NCBI RefSeq assembly: GCF_000430845.1
Contig: NZ_AUMU01000013.1
Location: forward strand, 1 to 64,000
DNA length: 64,000 nucleotides
DNA from: Chryseobacterium gregarium DSM 19109
Lineage (GTDB): Bacteria; Bacteroidota; Bacteroidia; Flavobacteriales; Weeksellaceae
Reading direction: 5' to 3'
The notes under the pieces were generated by a model that saw only the letters and a program-made list of their open reading frames with translations, was not told where the DNA came from and made no database searches. Both the position numbers and the translations under genes were made by a program. This document shows, in pieces, positions 35,609 to 43,386 of the stretch. How positions within the stretch are numbered: position 1 is the stretch's first letter; each line of letters starts with the position of its first letter.

Positions 35609-36103
35609 ATGAAAAAGTTACTATTTGCAGGGATGTTGGGAACATCACTCTTTGCAGTGTCTTGTTCCGGAGTCAAAAATGCACAGACCGCCCAAAATCA
35701 GAGATCAGAATTTCTTAAAATGAAAGGTGACTGGCAGATCGTCAGCATTAACTACGATAAACAATTTAAAATCAAGCCTTTTGATGATGGGGTTGATGCC
35801 CAGTGTTTCGTTGGAAGCCACTGGAGGCTGATTCCTAATAACTGGACGGGAGCTTATACCTTGAACGGGGGCGGAGCATGCGGAGCCGGATTTACACAGC
35901 CGATTAAGCTTGACGTAGTAAGCGGGAACACTTTTAGTTTTAAAAAAATCGCTGACGGAACAAAGGCGAAACAAAATACGGCAGGTTATACTTTAACATT
36001 AACAAGTCAGTCGACAGATCAGTTCTCTCTTGAACAAAATGTTCCTTTCGGCGGAGAAAATGTAAGGGTTACTTACAATTTCGAAAGAACAGGAATGAAA
36101 TAA
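35609..36103 (+). CDS. Lipocalin-like lipoprotein
   Basis: 164 residues. The signal MKKLLFAGMLGTSLFAVSC ends in a lipobox (AVSC). After a short linker, KMKGDWQIVSINYD is the start of a lipocalin_4-type strand, and the mature part has beta-rich spacing with Cys residues at GGGACGAGF. A TF-like QFSLEQNVPFGGENVRVTY strand closes the barrel. Ligand unknown. It is followed 21 bases later by an OmpA-type lipoprotein gene, probably the same transcript. Confidence 0.75.
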   Translation: MKKLLFAGMLGTSLFAVSCSGVKNAQTAQNQRSEFLKMKGDWQIVSINYDKQFKIKPFDDGVDAQCFVGSHWRLIPNNWTGAYTLNGGGACGAGFTQPIKLDVVSGNTFSFKKIADGTKAKQNTAGYTLTLTSQSTDQFSLEQNVPFGGENVRVTYNFERTGMK

Positions 36104-36124
36104 TTAATATAAATAATAAACAAA

Positions 36125-36814
36125 ATGAAATTTTCAAAAACATACATAGGAGCACTTTTCTTATCATCAACTTTATTGCTTACCAGTTGTGAGGCCGTAC
36201 AGAATTCTAACCATCAGCAGAGAGGAACTGCAGTAGGCGTTGCTTCCGGTGCTGTATTAGGTGGTATTCTAGGGAATAATGTAGGAAGAGGAGGAAACGG
36301 AGCCATCGGTGCTGTACTGGGTGGAATTGTCGGTGGAGTAGCCGGGAATGTCATAGGTAATAAAATGGATAAGCAGGCAAAAGAGATTAAAGAAACATTG
36401 CCTGGTGCCGAGGTGGAAAGAGTAGGAGACGGTATTAAAATTACGCTGAACGAAAGTATTGTGAATTTTGATTTTAATTCTTCTGCACTGACCAGCACTG
36501 CCAAGACAAACCTGGATAAACTGGCTCAGGTATTAACCAATAATCCGGATACCAATATTAATATCTACGGTCATACGGACAGCAAGGGTACAGATTCATA
36601 CAATATGAGCCTTTCAGAAAGAAGAGCAGATGCTGTAAGGTCATATTTATCAGGAAAAGGGATTGCATCGAACCGATTGTTTGCAAAAGGTGAAGGGGAA
36701 GCGATGCCGGTTGCTACTAACGACACAGAAGAAGGGAGAGCAAAAAACAGACGAGTGGAGTTTGCGATTACCGCTAATGAAAAAATGATTAACGAAGCTA
36801 AGCAGGGACAATAA
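36125..36814 (+). CDS. OmpA-family lipoprotein with glycine zipper
   Basis: 229 residues. Lipobox LLTSC at the signal end. A Gly-rich zipper (VGVASGAVLGGILGN, then GAVLGGIVGGVAG) fills residues 37-80 and may insert in a membrane. The C-terminal OmpA domain has NIYGHTDSKGTDSYN, SLSERRADAVRSYL and GRAKNRRVEF, the peptidoglycan (diaminopimelate)-binding residues. It likely tethers the outer membrane to the wall. Followed by a terminator at 36842-36866. Confidence 0.88.
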   Translation: MKFSKTYIGALFLSSTLLLTSCEAVQNSNHQQRGTAVGVASGAVLGGILGNNVGRGGNGAIGAVLGGIVGGVAGNVIGNKMDKQAKEIKETLPGAEVERVGDGIKITLNESIVNFDFNSSALTSTAKTNLDKLAQVLTNNPDTNINIYGHTDSKGTDSYNMSLSERRADAVRSYLSGKGIASNRLFAKGEGEAMPVATNDTEEGRAKNRRVEFAITANEKMINEAKQGQ

Positions 36815-36841
36815 TTATCCCAGATATAAATATTTTCACAG

Positions 36842-36866
36842 ATAACCGCTTTTGCGGTTATTTTTG
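36842..36866 (+). terminator. Intrinsic terminator after OmpA gene
   Basis: ATAACCGC/GCGGTTAT around TTTT, then T-rich. Confidence 0.9.
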
Positions 36867-36920
36867 TATTTTTATGCTGCTATTTTTTAAACCCCTATTT
36901 TTGCATTTGAACTCAGATAA

Positions 36921-37808
36921 ATGAAGAAATATTTAAAGCTGCTCCGTGTAGAGCAATGGGTGAAGAACCTGTTTGTTTTTGTTCCTCTATTCTTTTCGGG
37001 CAGCATCAAAAACCTCGATTTATTAACCAAAAGTATATTTGCTTTTATTATTTTTTCTTTGGCGGCCAGTGCCGTTTATATTTTAAATGACTATAATGAT
37101 ATTGAGGCAGACAGGAAGCATCCGGAAAAAAGAAGAAGGCCGTTAGCCAGCGGAGCTGTTTCCAAATCAAAAGCTATAATCATTTTTGCAGCTCTTCTTG
37201 TTGCAGACACTGGGTTGTTTTTTTTTGCCCAGGCTTACTTTCAGGAGAGTTTATGGAAATTTGCGGTAATTGTAGGCTCTTATTTTGTAATGAATATTGC
37301 CTATACCTTTAAATTAAAGCATGTCCCGATTATTGATATTTCAATTATAGCTCTCGGATTTGTCCTTAGAGTACTGGCAGGCGGATATATGACAGAGATC
37401 AGTATCTCGCAGTGGGCTATTCTGCTTACTTTTGTTCTGGCATTGGTATTGGCGATAGGCAAGCGCAGAGGTGAATTGATCAATGCGCAGGTTTCCGGAA
37501 AAACAAGGCGGTCACTGGATGGATACAACGTACAGTTTGCTGATATTACGCTGTCCATTTCCGTAACACTGGCCATTATTTGTTATCTGATGTTTACGCT
37601 GTCGCCGGAAGTGCAGGCGAAATTCCATTCCAGGGTTTTTTATACCGTAATTTTTGTCGTTTTTGCCTTTTTAAGATACCTGCAGCAGACTTTGGTATAT
37701 AACAGAACGGAATCTCCCACTAAAATTGTTTACCGAGACCGATACATCCAGGTCACTTTATTATTGTGGATTGCTGCATTTTTAATCCAAATTTATTTTA
37801 AAAAATGA
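36921..37808 (+). CDS. UbiA family phosphoribosyltransferase (DPPR-synthase-like)
   Basis: 295 residues with about 8-9 membrane helices. The prenyl-diphosphate binding motif is NDYNDIEADRKHP near residue 60, followed by a Lys/Arg-rich patch. The LRVEQWVKNLFVFVPL N-terminus resembles mycobacterial decaprenyl-phosphate phosphoribosyltransferase (Rv3806c) more than quinone UbiA. Its 4-base overlap with a DprE1-like gene and the following DprE2-like gene support transfer of phosphoribose to polyprenyl phosphate. A TATTTTTG box lies at 36896-36903. Confidence 0.82.
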   Translation: MKKYLKLLRVEQWVKNLFVFVPLFFSGSIKNLDLLTKSIFAFIIFSLAASAVYILNDYNDIEADRKHPEKRRRPLASGAVSKSKAIIIFAALLVADTGLFFFAQAYFQESLWKFAVIVGSYFVMNIAYTFKLKHVPIIDISIIALGFVLRVLAGGYMTEISISQWAILLTFVLALVLAIGKRRGELINAQVSGKTRRSLDGYNVQFADITLSISVTLAIICYLMFTLSPEVQAKFHSRVFYTVIFVVFAFLRYLQQTLVYNRTESPTKIVYRDRYIQVTLLLWIAAFLIQIYFKK

Positions 37809-39121
37809 AGCCGAATTTTATACAGAAAGTCTCCAATTGGGGTAACTATCCCGTAGTGGAAAAGGAAATGAGGTCTGATGACAGCTTCCGGAAAATAAAA
37901 CAGTTTATACTTGACCATAATGAAGTGATTGCAAGAGGAAACGGAAGATGCTATGGTGATGCTTCATTGGCCGAACATATATTTTCAACAAAAAAATTAA
38001 ATAAATTCATCAGTTTTGACCGGTTGAACGGGATTATAGAATGTGAATCCGGGGTCCTGCTTTCGGACGTGCTTGACATTGCCGTTCCGCAGGGCTACTT
38101 TTTATATGTGACTCCGGGAACAAAATTCGTTTCCGTAGGCGGAGCCATTGCCTCTGATGTGCACGGAAAAAATCACCATGCCGAAGGATGTTTCTCAGAA
38201 TATGTTATTGAGTTCAAACTGATGATTGAGAACGGTGAAATCATCACCTGTTCAAGAGAGCAGAATACAGACCGGTTCTGGGCTACCGTCGGGGGAATGG
38301 GGCTTACAGGAATTATCCTGACCGCTAAGTTCAAGCTTAAAAATATTGAATCTGCCTTCATCCGTCAGGAAAGCATCAAAGCAGATAACCTGGATGAAAT
38401 TTTCAGACTGTTTGAAGAAAGTGAAAGTTGGACCTACACCGTTGCATGGATCGACTGCCTGCAGAAAGGAAAAAATGTAGGAAGGAGTATTTTGATGAGG
38501 GGGGAACACGCTTTTCAGCATGAGCTTCCTCAGAATTTAAGAGATAAACCGCTGCGGCTGAAGAAAAAATTTGAGCCGACGGTCCCTTTTTATTTTCCGA
38601 GGTTCGTATTGAATGCTCTGACGGCAAAGCTTTTCAATCTGCTGTATTTTAATAAACAGAGAAAAAAAGAAATTAAAAATTTCATCGACTACGAAACCTT
38701 TTTTTATCCTTTGGATGCAGTTCATGAATGGAACAGAATATACGGGAAATCAGGTTTTATTCAGTACCAGATGGTAATTCCCAAAGAAAGGGGTAAAGAA
38801 GGCATGACGAAAATTCTGGAGGCCATTGCCAATAGTGGGAACGGCTCGTTTTTAGCCATTCTCAAGCTGTTTGGAAAGCACAATCCGGAAGCCTACAATT
38901 CTTTCCCTGTGGAAGGCTATACCCTCGCCCTTGATTTTAAGGTGAATTCTAAACTGAAAAAAATGGTCGAGCAGCTGGACCGGATTGTGGAAGAATTCGG
39001 AGGCAGGATTTACCTTACCAAAGACAGCATGAGCAGATCATCGCTGACGAATTACCTTAAAAATACGCAGAGCTCAAAATTTGTGTCTTTGCAGCACAAA
39101 AGAATTATAAATAATAAGTAA
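37805..39121 (+). CDS. DprE1-like FAD-dependent oxidoreductase
   Basis: 438 residues, somewhat shorter than mycobacterial DprE1 (461). FAD_binding_4 domain: NGRCYGDASLA, GGAIASDVHGKNHH, VGGMGLTGII. The C-terminal substrate domain has GYTLALDF and IYLTKDSM; Lys406 corresponds to the catalytic Lys418 of M. tuberculosis DprE1. Ala375 occupies the place of Cys387, the residue hit by benzothiazinones. It would oxidise the ribosyl 2-hydroxyl of polyprenylphosphoryl-ribose. It starts by ATGA overlap with the UbiA gene and ends 5 bases before the DprE2-like gene. The C-terminus is about 15-20 residues shorter than in the mycobacterial enzyme. Confidence 0.8.
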   Translation: MKPNFIQKVSNWGNYPVVEKEMRSDDSFRKIKQFILDHNEVIARGNGRCYGDASLAEHIFSTKKLNKFISFDRLNGIIECESGVLLSDVLDIAVPQGYFLYVTPGTKFVSVGGAIASDVHGKNHHAEGCFSEYVIEFKLMIENGEIITCSREQNTDRFWATVGGMGLTGIILTAKFKLKNIESAFIRQESIKADNLDEIFRLFEESESWTYTVAWIDCLQKGKNVGRSILMRGEHAFQHELPQNLRDKPLRLKKKFEPTVPFYFPRFVLNALTAKLFNLLYFNKQRKKEIKNFIDYETFFYPLDAVHEWNRIYGKSGFIQYQMVIPKERGKEGMTKILEAIANSGNGSFLAILKLFGKHNPEAYNSFPVEGYTLALDFKVNSKLKKMVEQLDRIVEEFGGRIYLTKDSMSRSSLTNYLKNTQSSKFVSLQHKRIINNK

Positions 39122-39126
39122 GCCAA

Positions 39127-39852
39127 ATGATCGTTTTAGGAAGTACATCGGAAGTGGCACAGGCTTTTGTAGAAGAAGCCCTCAATCAAGGGGAGAGATT
39201 TGAAAAAATCTATCTGCTGACCTCCAATAAAGAAACGGCCGAAAGATTTGCCCGGCATATTGATGTGAAGTTTCTTCAGCAGGCAGAAGTCATCGAATTG
39301 GATCTGATGAAGAAAATCGACTATATGCGGTTTGAAAAGATCAGCTCGAACCTCCTGTTCTGTGCAACGGGATATTTGGGTGAAGGGACCGAGGAAGGTT
39401 TATATGACAATAAGAATACGGAAATGATCATTGATGTCAATTACTCAAAATTAGTTCCCGTGATGAACTATTTTGCCCACAAATTCGAAAGCAGGAGATC
39501 GGGAACAATTATAGGATTGTCATCTGTGGCCGGAGACCGCGGCAGGCAGAGTAATTTTATTTACGGAAGTGCCAAAGCAGCTTTTACCGCGTATCTGAGC
39601 GGATTGAGGAATTATCTTTTTGATAAAAAAGTCCACGTCATGACCGTAAAACCGGGGTTTATGGCGACAAAGATGACCGAGGGTCTCCCGTTAAACCCGG
39701 CACTGACAGCAACTCCGAAACAGGCCGCCGCTTCTATTTTTAAGGCCTATAAGCATCAGAAGAATGTTGCCTATGTTCTGCCGGTGTGGGGAATCATTAT
39801 GATCATCATCAGGAATATCCCTGAATTTATATTTAAGAAATTGAAACTTTAA
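39127..39852 (+). CDS. DprE2-like short-chain dehydrogenase/reductase
   Basis: 241 residues. The SDR cofactor loop begins at residue 3 (VLGSTSEVA). The catalytic Ser is in GLSSVAGDRGRQ and the YxxxK pair in YGSAKAAF. The C-terminal membrane-associated helix (IIMIIIRNIPEFIFKKLKL) resembles DprE2. It would reduce the 2-keto intermediate to polyprenylphosphoryl-arabinose with NAD(P)H. Co-transcribed with the DprE1-like gene. Confidence 0.8.
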   Translation: MIVLGSTSEVAQAFVEEALNQGERFEKIYLLTSNKETAERFARHIDVKFLQQAEVIELDLMKKIDYMRFEKISSNLLFCATGYLGEGTEEGLYDNKNTEMIIDVNYSKLVPVMNYFAHKFESRRSGTIIGLSSVAGDRGRQSNFIYGSAKAAFTAYLSGLRNYLFDKKVHVMTVKPGFMATKMTEGLPLNPALTATPKQAAASIFKAYKHQKNVAYVLPVWGIIMIIIRNIPEFIFKKLKL

Positions 39853-39968
39853 ATTTGCCTGCTGCTGAAAACAGAAGATTACGGGATGGTGAAATATTTT
39901 ACCGTTTAAAAATATGAGATTTAAAATATCTCTGTCATCTTCACCTTTAATACATTAGATAATTGACA

Positions 39969-40556
39969 ATGAAAAAACTGTATTGCTTTGATTTTGATGG
40001 TACTCTGACGTATGGGGATACAATGTTTATGTATCTGAAATTTTACGATCCCACAAAATTCCGGCTGCAGTTTTTGAAGCATGTTCCGCTTTTTATTTTA
40101 TTGAAATTAAAGCTTGCGGAAACTGAAAAAGTGAAAAAAAGTTTTATCGGCTCTATCCTCAAAGGACAGACACAGGAAAAAATTGAAAAAAAATCCCGTC
40201 AGTTTTTTGAAGAACACTATCCTAAAATTGTGCGGGAAAATGCACTAGACTTTATTCAGAATATTGACCGTAATCATACCCAGAGCTTATTGGTTACCGC
40301 ATCGCTTGATATATGGGCCAAGCCTTTTGCAGAAGCCTTTCAGATGCAGCTGGTTTCTACGAAAGCCGAGTTTAAAAACGGGATTTTCACAGGGAATTTT
40401 ATCGGTAAAAACTGTAACGGAAAAGAGAAGCTGGCAAGAATCCAATCGGAAATCAGTGATAATAAATACGACAAAATTATTGCATTCGGAGACACTTCCG
40501 GAGATAAACCGATGCTGGCCTGGGCAAATGAGGGACATTATCAATTTTTTCACTAA
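39969..40556 (+). CDS. HAD-IB family phosphatase/hydrolase
   Basis: 195 residues. HAD motifs: DFDGTLTYGDTMF (nucleophile Asp), TASLDIW (motif II), then GDTSGDKPML (motif III/IV). The cap is small. It lies 116 bases after the DprE2-like gene on the same strand. In the mycobacterial pathway a phosphatase removes the 5-phosphate from polyprenyl-phosphoribose. This protein could do that here; the assignment is contextual, and phosphoserine phosphatase-like roles remain possible. ATG at 39969 chosen over TTG at 39963. Confidence 0.75.
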   Translation: MKKLYCFDFDGTLTYGDTMFMYLKFYDPTKFRLQFLKHVPLFILLKLKLAETEKVKKSFIGSILKGQTQEKIEKKSRQFFEEHYPKIVRENALDFIQNIDRNHTQSLLVTASLDIWAKPFAEAFQMQLVSTKAEFKNGIFTGNFIGKNCNGKEKLARIQSEISDNKYDKIIAFGDTSGDKPMLAWANEGHYQFFH

Positions 40557-40661
40557 TTTTGGGCGGTGAAATTAGATTAATAAGGATTTACGCAAACCGT
40601 TGATTTTTCCTTATTGTCAGAGCAATTACATATTCGGTCAAATTAAATATTCAAAGTAAGA

Positions 40662-41837
40662 ATGAATAAAATATACTTAGATAACGCTGCTACGACTCCT
40701 CTTTCGGAAGAAGTTATCGATGCAATGGTGGGTACCATGAGAATGAATTTCGGAAACCCGTCTTCTACGCACAGCTTCGGACAGGAAGCGAAAATCCTTA
40801 TTGAAAATGTAAGGCGGCAGGTGGCAGACTATCTTCATGTAACCCCGGCTGAGATTATTTTCACCTCCTGCGGTACAGAATCCAACAACATGATCATCAA
40901 ATCCAGTGTTGAACATCTTGGGGTGCAGAGAATCATCAGTTCTCCTTTGGAGCACAAATGCGTATCTGAAAGCATCCTGGATATGAAAAGCAGAAAAGGG
41001 GTAGAAGTAAACTATATCCGTCCCAACCAGAAAGGCGATATTGATCTTCATAAGCTGGAAGAACTGTTAATGGCTTCTGATAAGAAAACACTGGTAAGTT
41101 TAATGCACGCCAATAATGAGATCGGAAACCTGACGGATATTAAAAAAGTTGCGGAACTATGCAAAATTCACGGCGCTCTTTTCCATTCGGATACCGTACA
41201 GACCATGGCTCATATGAATCTGGACTTTTCCGATATACCGGTTGATTTTGCATCCTGCAGTGCCCATAAGTTTCACGGGCCTAAAGGAATAGGTTTCGCC
41301 TTTATCAGAAGATCAAGCGGATTGAAAGGGATTATTACCGGCGGGCCTCAGGAAAGAAGTTTAAGAGCAGGAACTGAAAATGTGGCAGGAATTGTCGGGT
41401 TGGGAAAAGCACTAGAATTGTCTCTTGCCCATCTGGAAGATTATACAGTCCACATGCAGGAAATAAAAAGGTATGCTGCAGAAAGACTTACCGCAGAAAT
41501 TTCGGGAATCAAATTCAACGGAAGGAGTGATGAGATGGAAAATAGCTTGTACACGGTTTTAAGTGCTTTGCTACCGTATAAAAACCCGTTGATCGGGCTT
41601 CAGTTAGATATGAAGGGAATTGCCATTTCGCAGGGCAGCGCATGCTCATCAGGAGCTTCAAAACCTTCAATGGTAATGATGATGGTGCTGTCTGAAGATG
41701 AAATGGATCACTGTACGCCTTTGCGGATCTCATTCAGCCACATGACTACAAAAGAGGATATTGATTCGCTAGCTGATGCGCTGAAGGAAATTTCAGGTGC
41801 TTTTGTTATAGAAAATACAAATGTTGAGCATAGATAG
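40662..41837 (+). CDS. Cysteine desulfurase (NifS/IscS-like)
   Basis: PLP enzyme releasing sulfur from cysteine for Fe-S clusters, thio-modified tRNA or sulfur transfer. 391 residues. N-terminal MNKIYLDNAATTPLS, then HANNEIGNLTDI and the PLP-binding Lys203 in CSAHKFHGPKG; the active Cys lies in SQGSACSSGAS near residue 327. Next to the thioredoxin gene. No IscU, SufB or other cluster gene is nearby, so its partner cannot be named. Mtn-type IscS-like subgroup. Confidence 0.9.
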   Translation: MNKIYLDNAATTPLSEEVIDAMVGTMRMNFGNPSSTHSFGQEAKILIENVRRQVADYLHVTPAEIIFTSCGTESNNMIIKSSVEHLGVQRIISSPLEHKCVSESILDMKSRKGVEVNYIRPNQKGDIDLHKLEELLMASDKKTLVSLMHANNEIGNLTDIKKVAELCKIHGALFHSDTVQTMAHMNLDFSDIPVDFASCSAHKFHGPKGIGFAFIRRSSGLKGIITGGPQERSLRAGTENVAGIVGLGKALELSLAHLEDYTVHMQEIKRYAAERLTAEISGIKFNGRSDEMENSLYTVLSALLPYKNPLIGLQLDMKGIAISQGSACSSGASKPSMVMMMVLSEDEMDHCTPLRISFSHMTTKEDIDSLADALKEISGAFVIENTNVEHR

Positions 41838-41917
41838 CAATATACTCCAAATGGCGTAATTTTGGTGTCTGATTAAGAACAGGAAAAGATATAATATTAA
41901 TTAAATAAAAAAATAAA

Positions 41918-42235
41918 ATGGCTTTAGAAATTACGGACAGCTCATTTCAGGACACGGTTTTAAAATCAGATAAACCGGTATTGGTAGACTTTTGGGCAGT
42001 ATGGTGCGGACCTTGCAGAACATTAGGACCGATTATTGAAGAAGTAGCAACAGATTTTGAAGGGAAAGCGGTAGTAGGAAAAGTAGATGTTGACAACAAT
42101 CAGGAGATTTCTATGAAGTACGGTATCAGAAATATCCCTACGGTTCTTATTTTCAAGAACGGTGAAGTGGTAGATAAATTGGTAGGAGTAGCTCCTAAAG
42201 AAGTGATCGCTGAAAAACTGAGCGCACACTTATAA
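41918..42235 (+). CDS. trxA: Thioredoxin
   Basis: 105 residues. The WCGPC redox site is near residues 29-33, with the cis-Pro in GIRNIPTVLIF. Cytosolic protein with no signal peptide. Reduces disulfides, for instance of ribonucleotide reductase. It follows the cysteine desulfurase by 80 bases and ends at a terminator. Confidence 0.95.
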   Translation: MALEITDSSFQDTVLKSDKPVLVDFWAVWCGPCRTLGPIIEEVATDFEGKAVVGKVDVDNNQEISMKYGIRNIPTVLIFKNGEVVDKLVGVAPKEVIAEKLSAHL

Positions 42236-42255
42236 AAATAATAAGTTTGATAATG

Positions 42256-42288
42256 AATGCCTTCCGTTACTGGGAGGTATTTTTTTTA
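42256..42288 (+). terminator. Intrinsic terminator after trxA
   Basis: AATGCCTTCC/GGGAGGTATT stem with two G-T pairs and a 6-base loop, then T8. Confidence 0.8.
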
Positions 42289-42380
42289 TAAATAGTTTGC
42301 ATATCACGAAAAAAGTTGTACTTTTGCCATCACAAAAAAGAAACGAAGTTCTTTAAAAAGAAACAACAGTTAAGAAATTT

Positions 42381-42454
42381 GATCCGGTAGTTCAGCTGGT
42401 TAGAATGCCGCCCTGTCACGGCGGAGGTCGCGGGTTCGAGTCCCGTCCGGATCG
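42381..42454 (+). tRNA. tRNA-Asp (GTC), copy 1
   Basis: Cloverleaf with acceptor GATCCGG/CCGGATC, discriminator G, anticodon loop CTGTCAC (anticodon GTC) in stem CCGCC/GGCGG, T-arm GCGGG TTCGAGT CCCGT. No encoded CCA. Identical to the second copy. Confidence 0.97.
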
Positions 42455-42484
42455 CAAAAGTTTTCTCAATTTCTTAAAAAAATT

Positions 42485-42558
42485 GATCCGGTAGTTCAGC
42501 TGGTTAGAATGCCGCCCTGTCACGGCGGAGGTCGCGGGTTCGAGTCCCGTCCGGATCG
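42485..42558 (+). tRNA. tRNA-Asp (GTC), copy 2
   Basis: Identical in sequence to 42381-42454, separated by 30 bases. Tandem duplication. It is followed by a terminator at 42560-42590. Confidence 0.97.
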
Positions 42559-42559
42559 C

Positions 42560-42590
42560 AATCCTGTAAATAATTTTACAGGATTTTTTT
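42560..42590 (+). terminator. Intrinsic terminator after the tRNA-Asp pair
   Basis: AATCCTGTAAA pairs with TTTACAGGATT around TAAT, then T8. Confidence 0.92.
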
Positions 42591-42848
42591 TGTTTATATA
42601 TTACGTTCCCTGGGCAAAATGTTTATTATAAAGGGTTTTCTGAAAATGTCGGCAAGCGTCTTACGTATCATCTTACCTCAAAGGGCAAATATACTTCCGG
42701 GACGGAGGATTGGAAAATTGTATAGGTTCAGAAATTTGCATCCAAGTCCCTTGCTCTGATCGAAGAGAGGAGGCTGAAAAAGCTGAACCGTGCTTCCATT
42801 GAAAGACTTATAAAGGAATGGGATGGCGGCCTGTCATCTGGTCCTTAG
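42588..42848 (+). pseudogene. GIY-YIG nuclease gene relic
   Basis: In one frame the strand reads YITFPGQNVYYKGFSENV, then YHLTSKGKYTSGTEDWKIV, a TAG at 42723-42725 (probably Tyr), then VQKFASKSLALIEERRLKKL and IERLIKEWDGG, ending at TAG 42846-42848. These are the middle and end of a GIY-YIG family protein (the Arg and Glu of ERRLKKLNR included). The N-terminal part up to the GIY motif is cut off at the tRNA terminator. Such short GIY-YIG genes commonly lie beside tRNA genes in Flavobacteriia. The 3' flank at 42849-42877 carries a tRNA-like T-arm (GGTTCGAGTCCC at 42856-42867). Confidence 0.7.
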
Positions 42849-42900
42849 ACAAGACGGTTCGAGTCCCTTCGTGTTCGCTTGATGATTTCATACTTCATCA

Positions 42901-42940
42901 AAAACCCCTTAAAAAATATGTTTTAAGGGGTTTTATTTTT
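42901..42940. terminator. Bidirectional terminator before the minus-strand sigma pair
   Basis: AAAACCCCTTAAAA (42901-42914) pairs with TTTTAAGGGGTTTT (42921-42934); T-rich on the plus side and A-rich (T on the minus strand) on the other. Confidence 0.85.
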
Positions 42941-42972
42941 CTTACTCTATTCGGGATTACTATAAAGTTGTA

Positions 42973-43386
42973 TTATTTCTTCTGATATTCTCCCCGATGT
43001 AAATCTTTCTTGGAAATAATCAGTTTTTCGCCCAATTGAATTAAAATCACAGCCAGGATCAAGAATATAAAGGTAAATTTATGTTTTGAAACTGCTGACG
43101 CCAGCATTAGAATAAAATCTGTACTCAGAAAACTGACAAACATCGGAATGGTTATTACCAATAGAATTGAGATTAGGATACAGATCTTCATATTGAAGCG
43201 GCGCTGCTGTTTTGCTTCAACTTTCCGGATAATGTTTTTTGAAAATCCCGAAGAGAAACTGTTAGTACTTTCTTTTTCAAGATTACGATCCAGAAAATTA
43301 TAAAATTCATCATCAGATTCGATAATTTCCTGATTGCTGTTGTTTTCTTTCAGGCCTTCGGCCATTTTTTTTCTAGGGGTATCCAT
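42973..43386 (-). CDS. Small membrane protein downstream of the ECF sigma gene
   Basis: 137 residues. Two membrane helices (ICILISILLVITIPMFVSFL and FIFLILAVILIQLGEKL) after a charged, Asn/Glu-rich N-terminus that would be cytosolic. The location directly after an ECF sigma gene and the topology suggest an anti-sigma-like or accessory role. I see no zinc-binding ZAS motif or FecR domain. The start at 43386 overlaps the sigma gene by 14 bases; the alternative ATG at 43365 (MAEGLKENN) gives no overlap. Confidence 0.55.
   Translation of the reverse strand: MDTPRKKMAEGLKENNSNQEIIESDDEFYNFLDRNLEKESTNSFSSGFSKNIIRKVEAKQQRRFNMKICILISILLVITIPMFVSFLSTDFILMLASAVSKHKFTFIFLILAVILIQLGEKLIISKKDLHRGEYQKK

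Noticed and set aside
42849..42877. A third functional tRNA at the 3' end of the relic
   Set aside because: Only T-arm-like sequence is seen. The stems of the T-arm and acceptor do not pair and there is no anticodon arm, so no cloverleaf can form.
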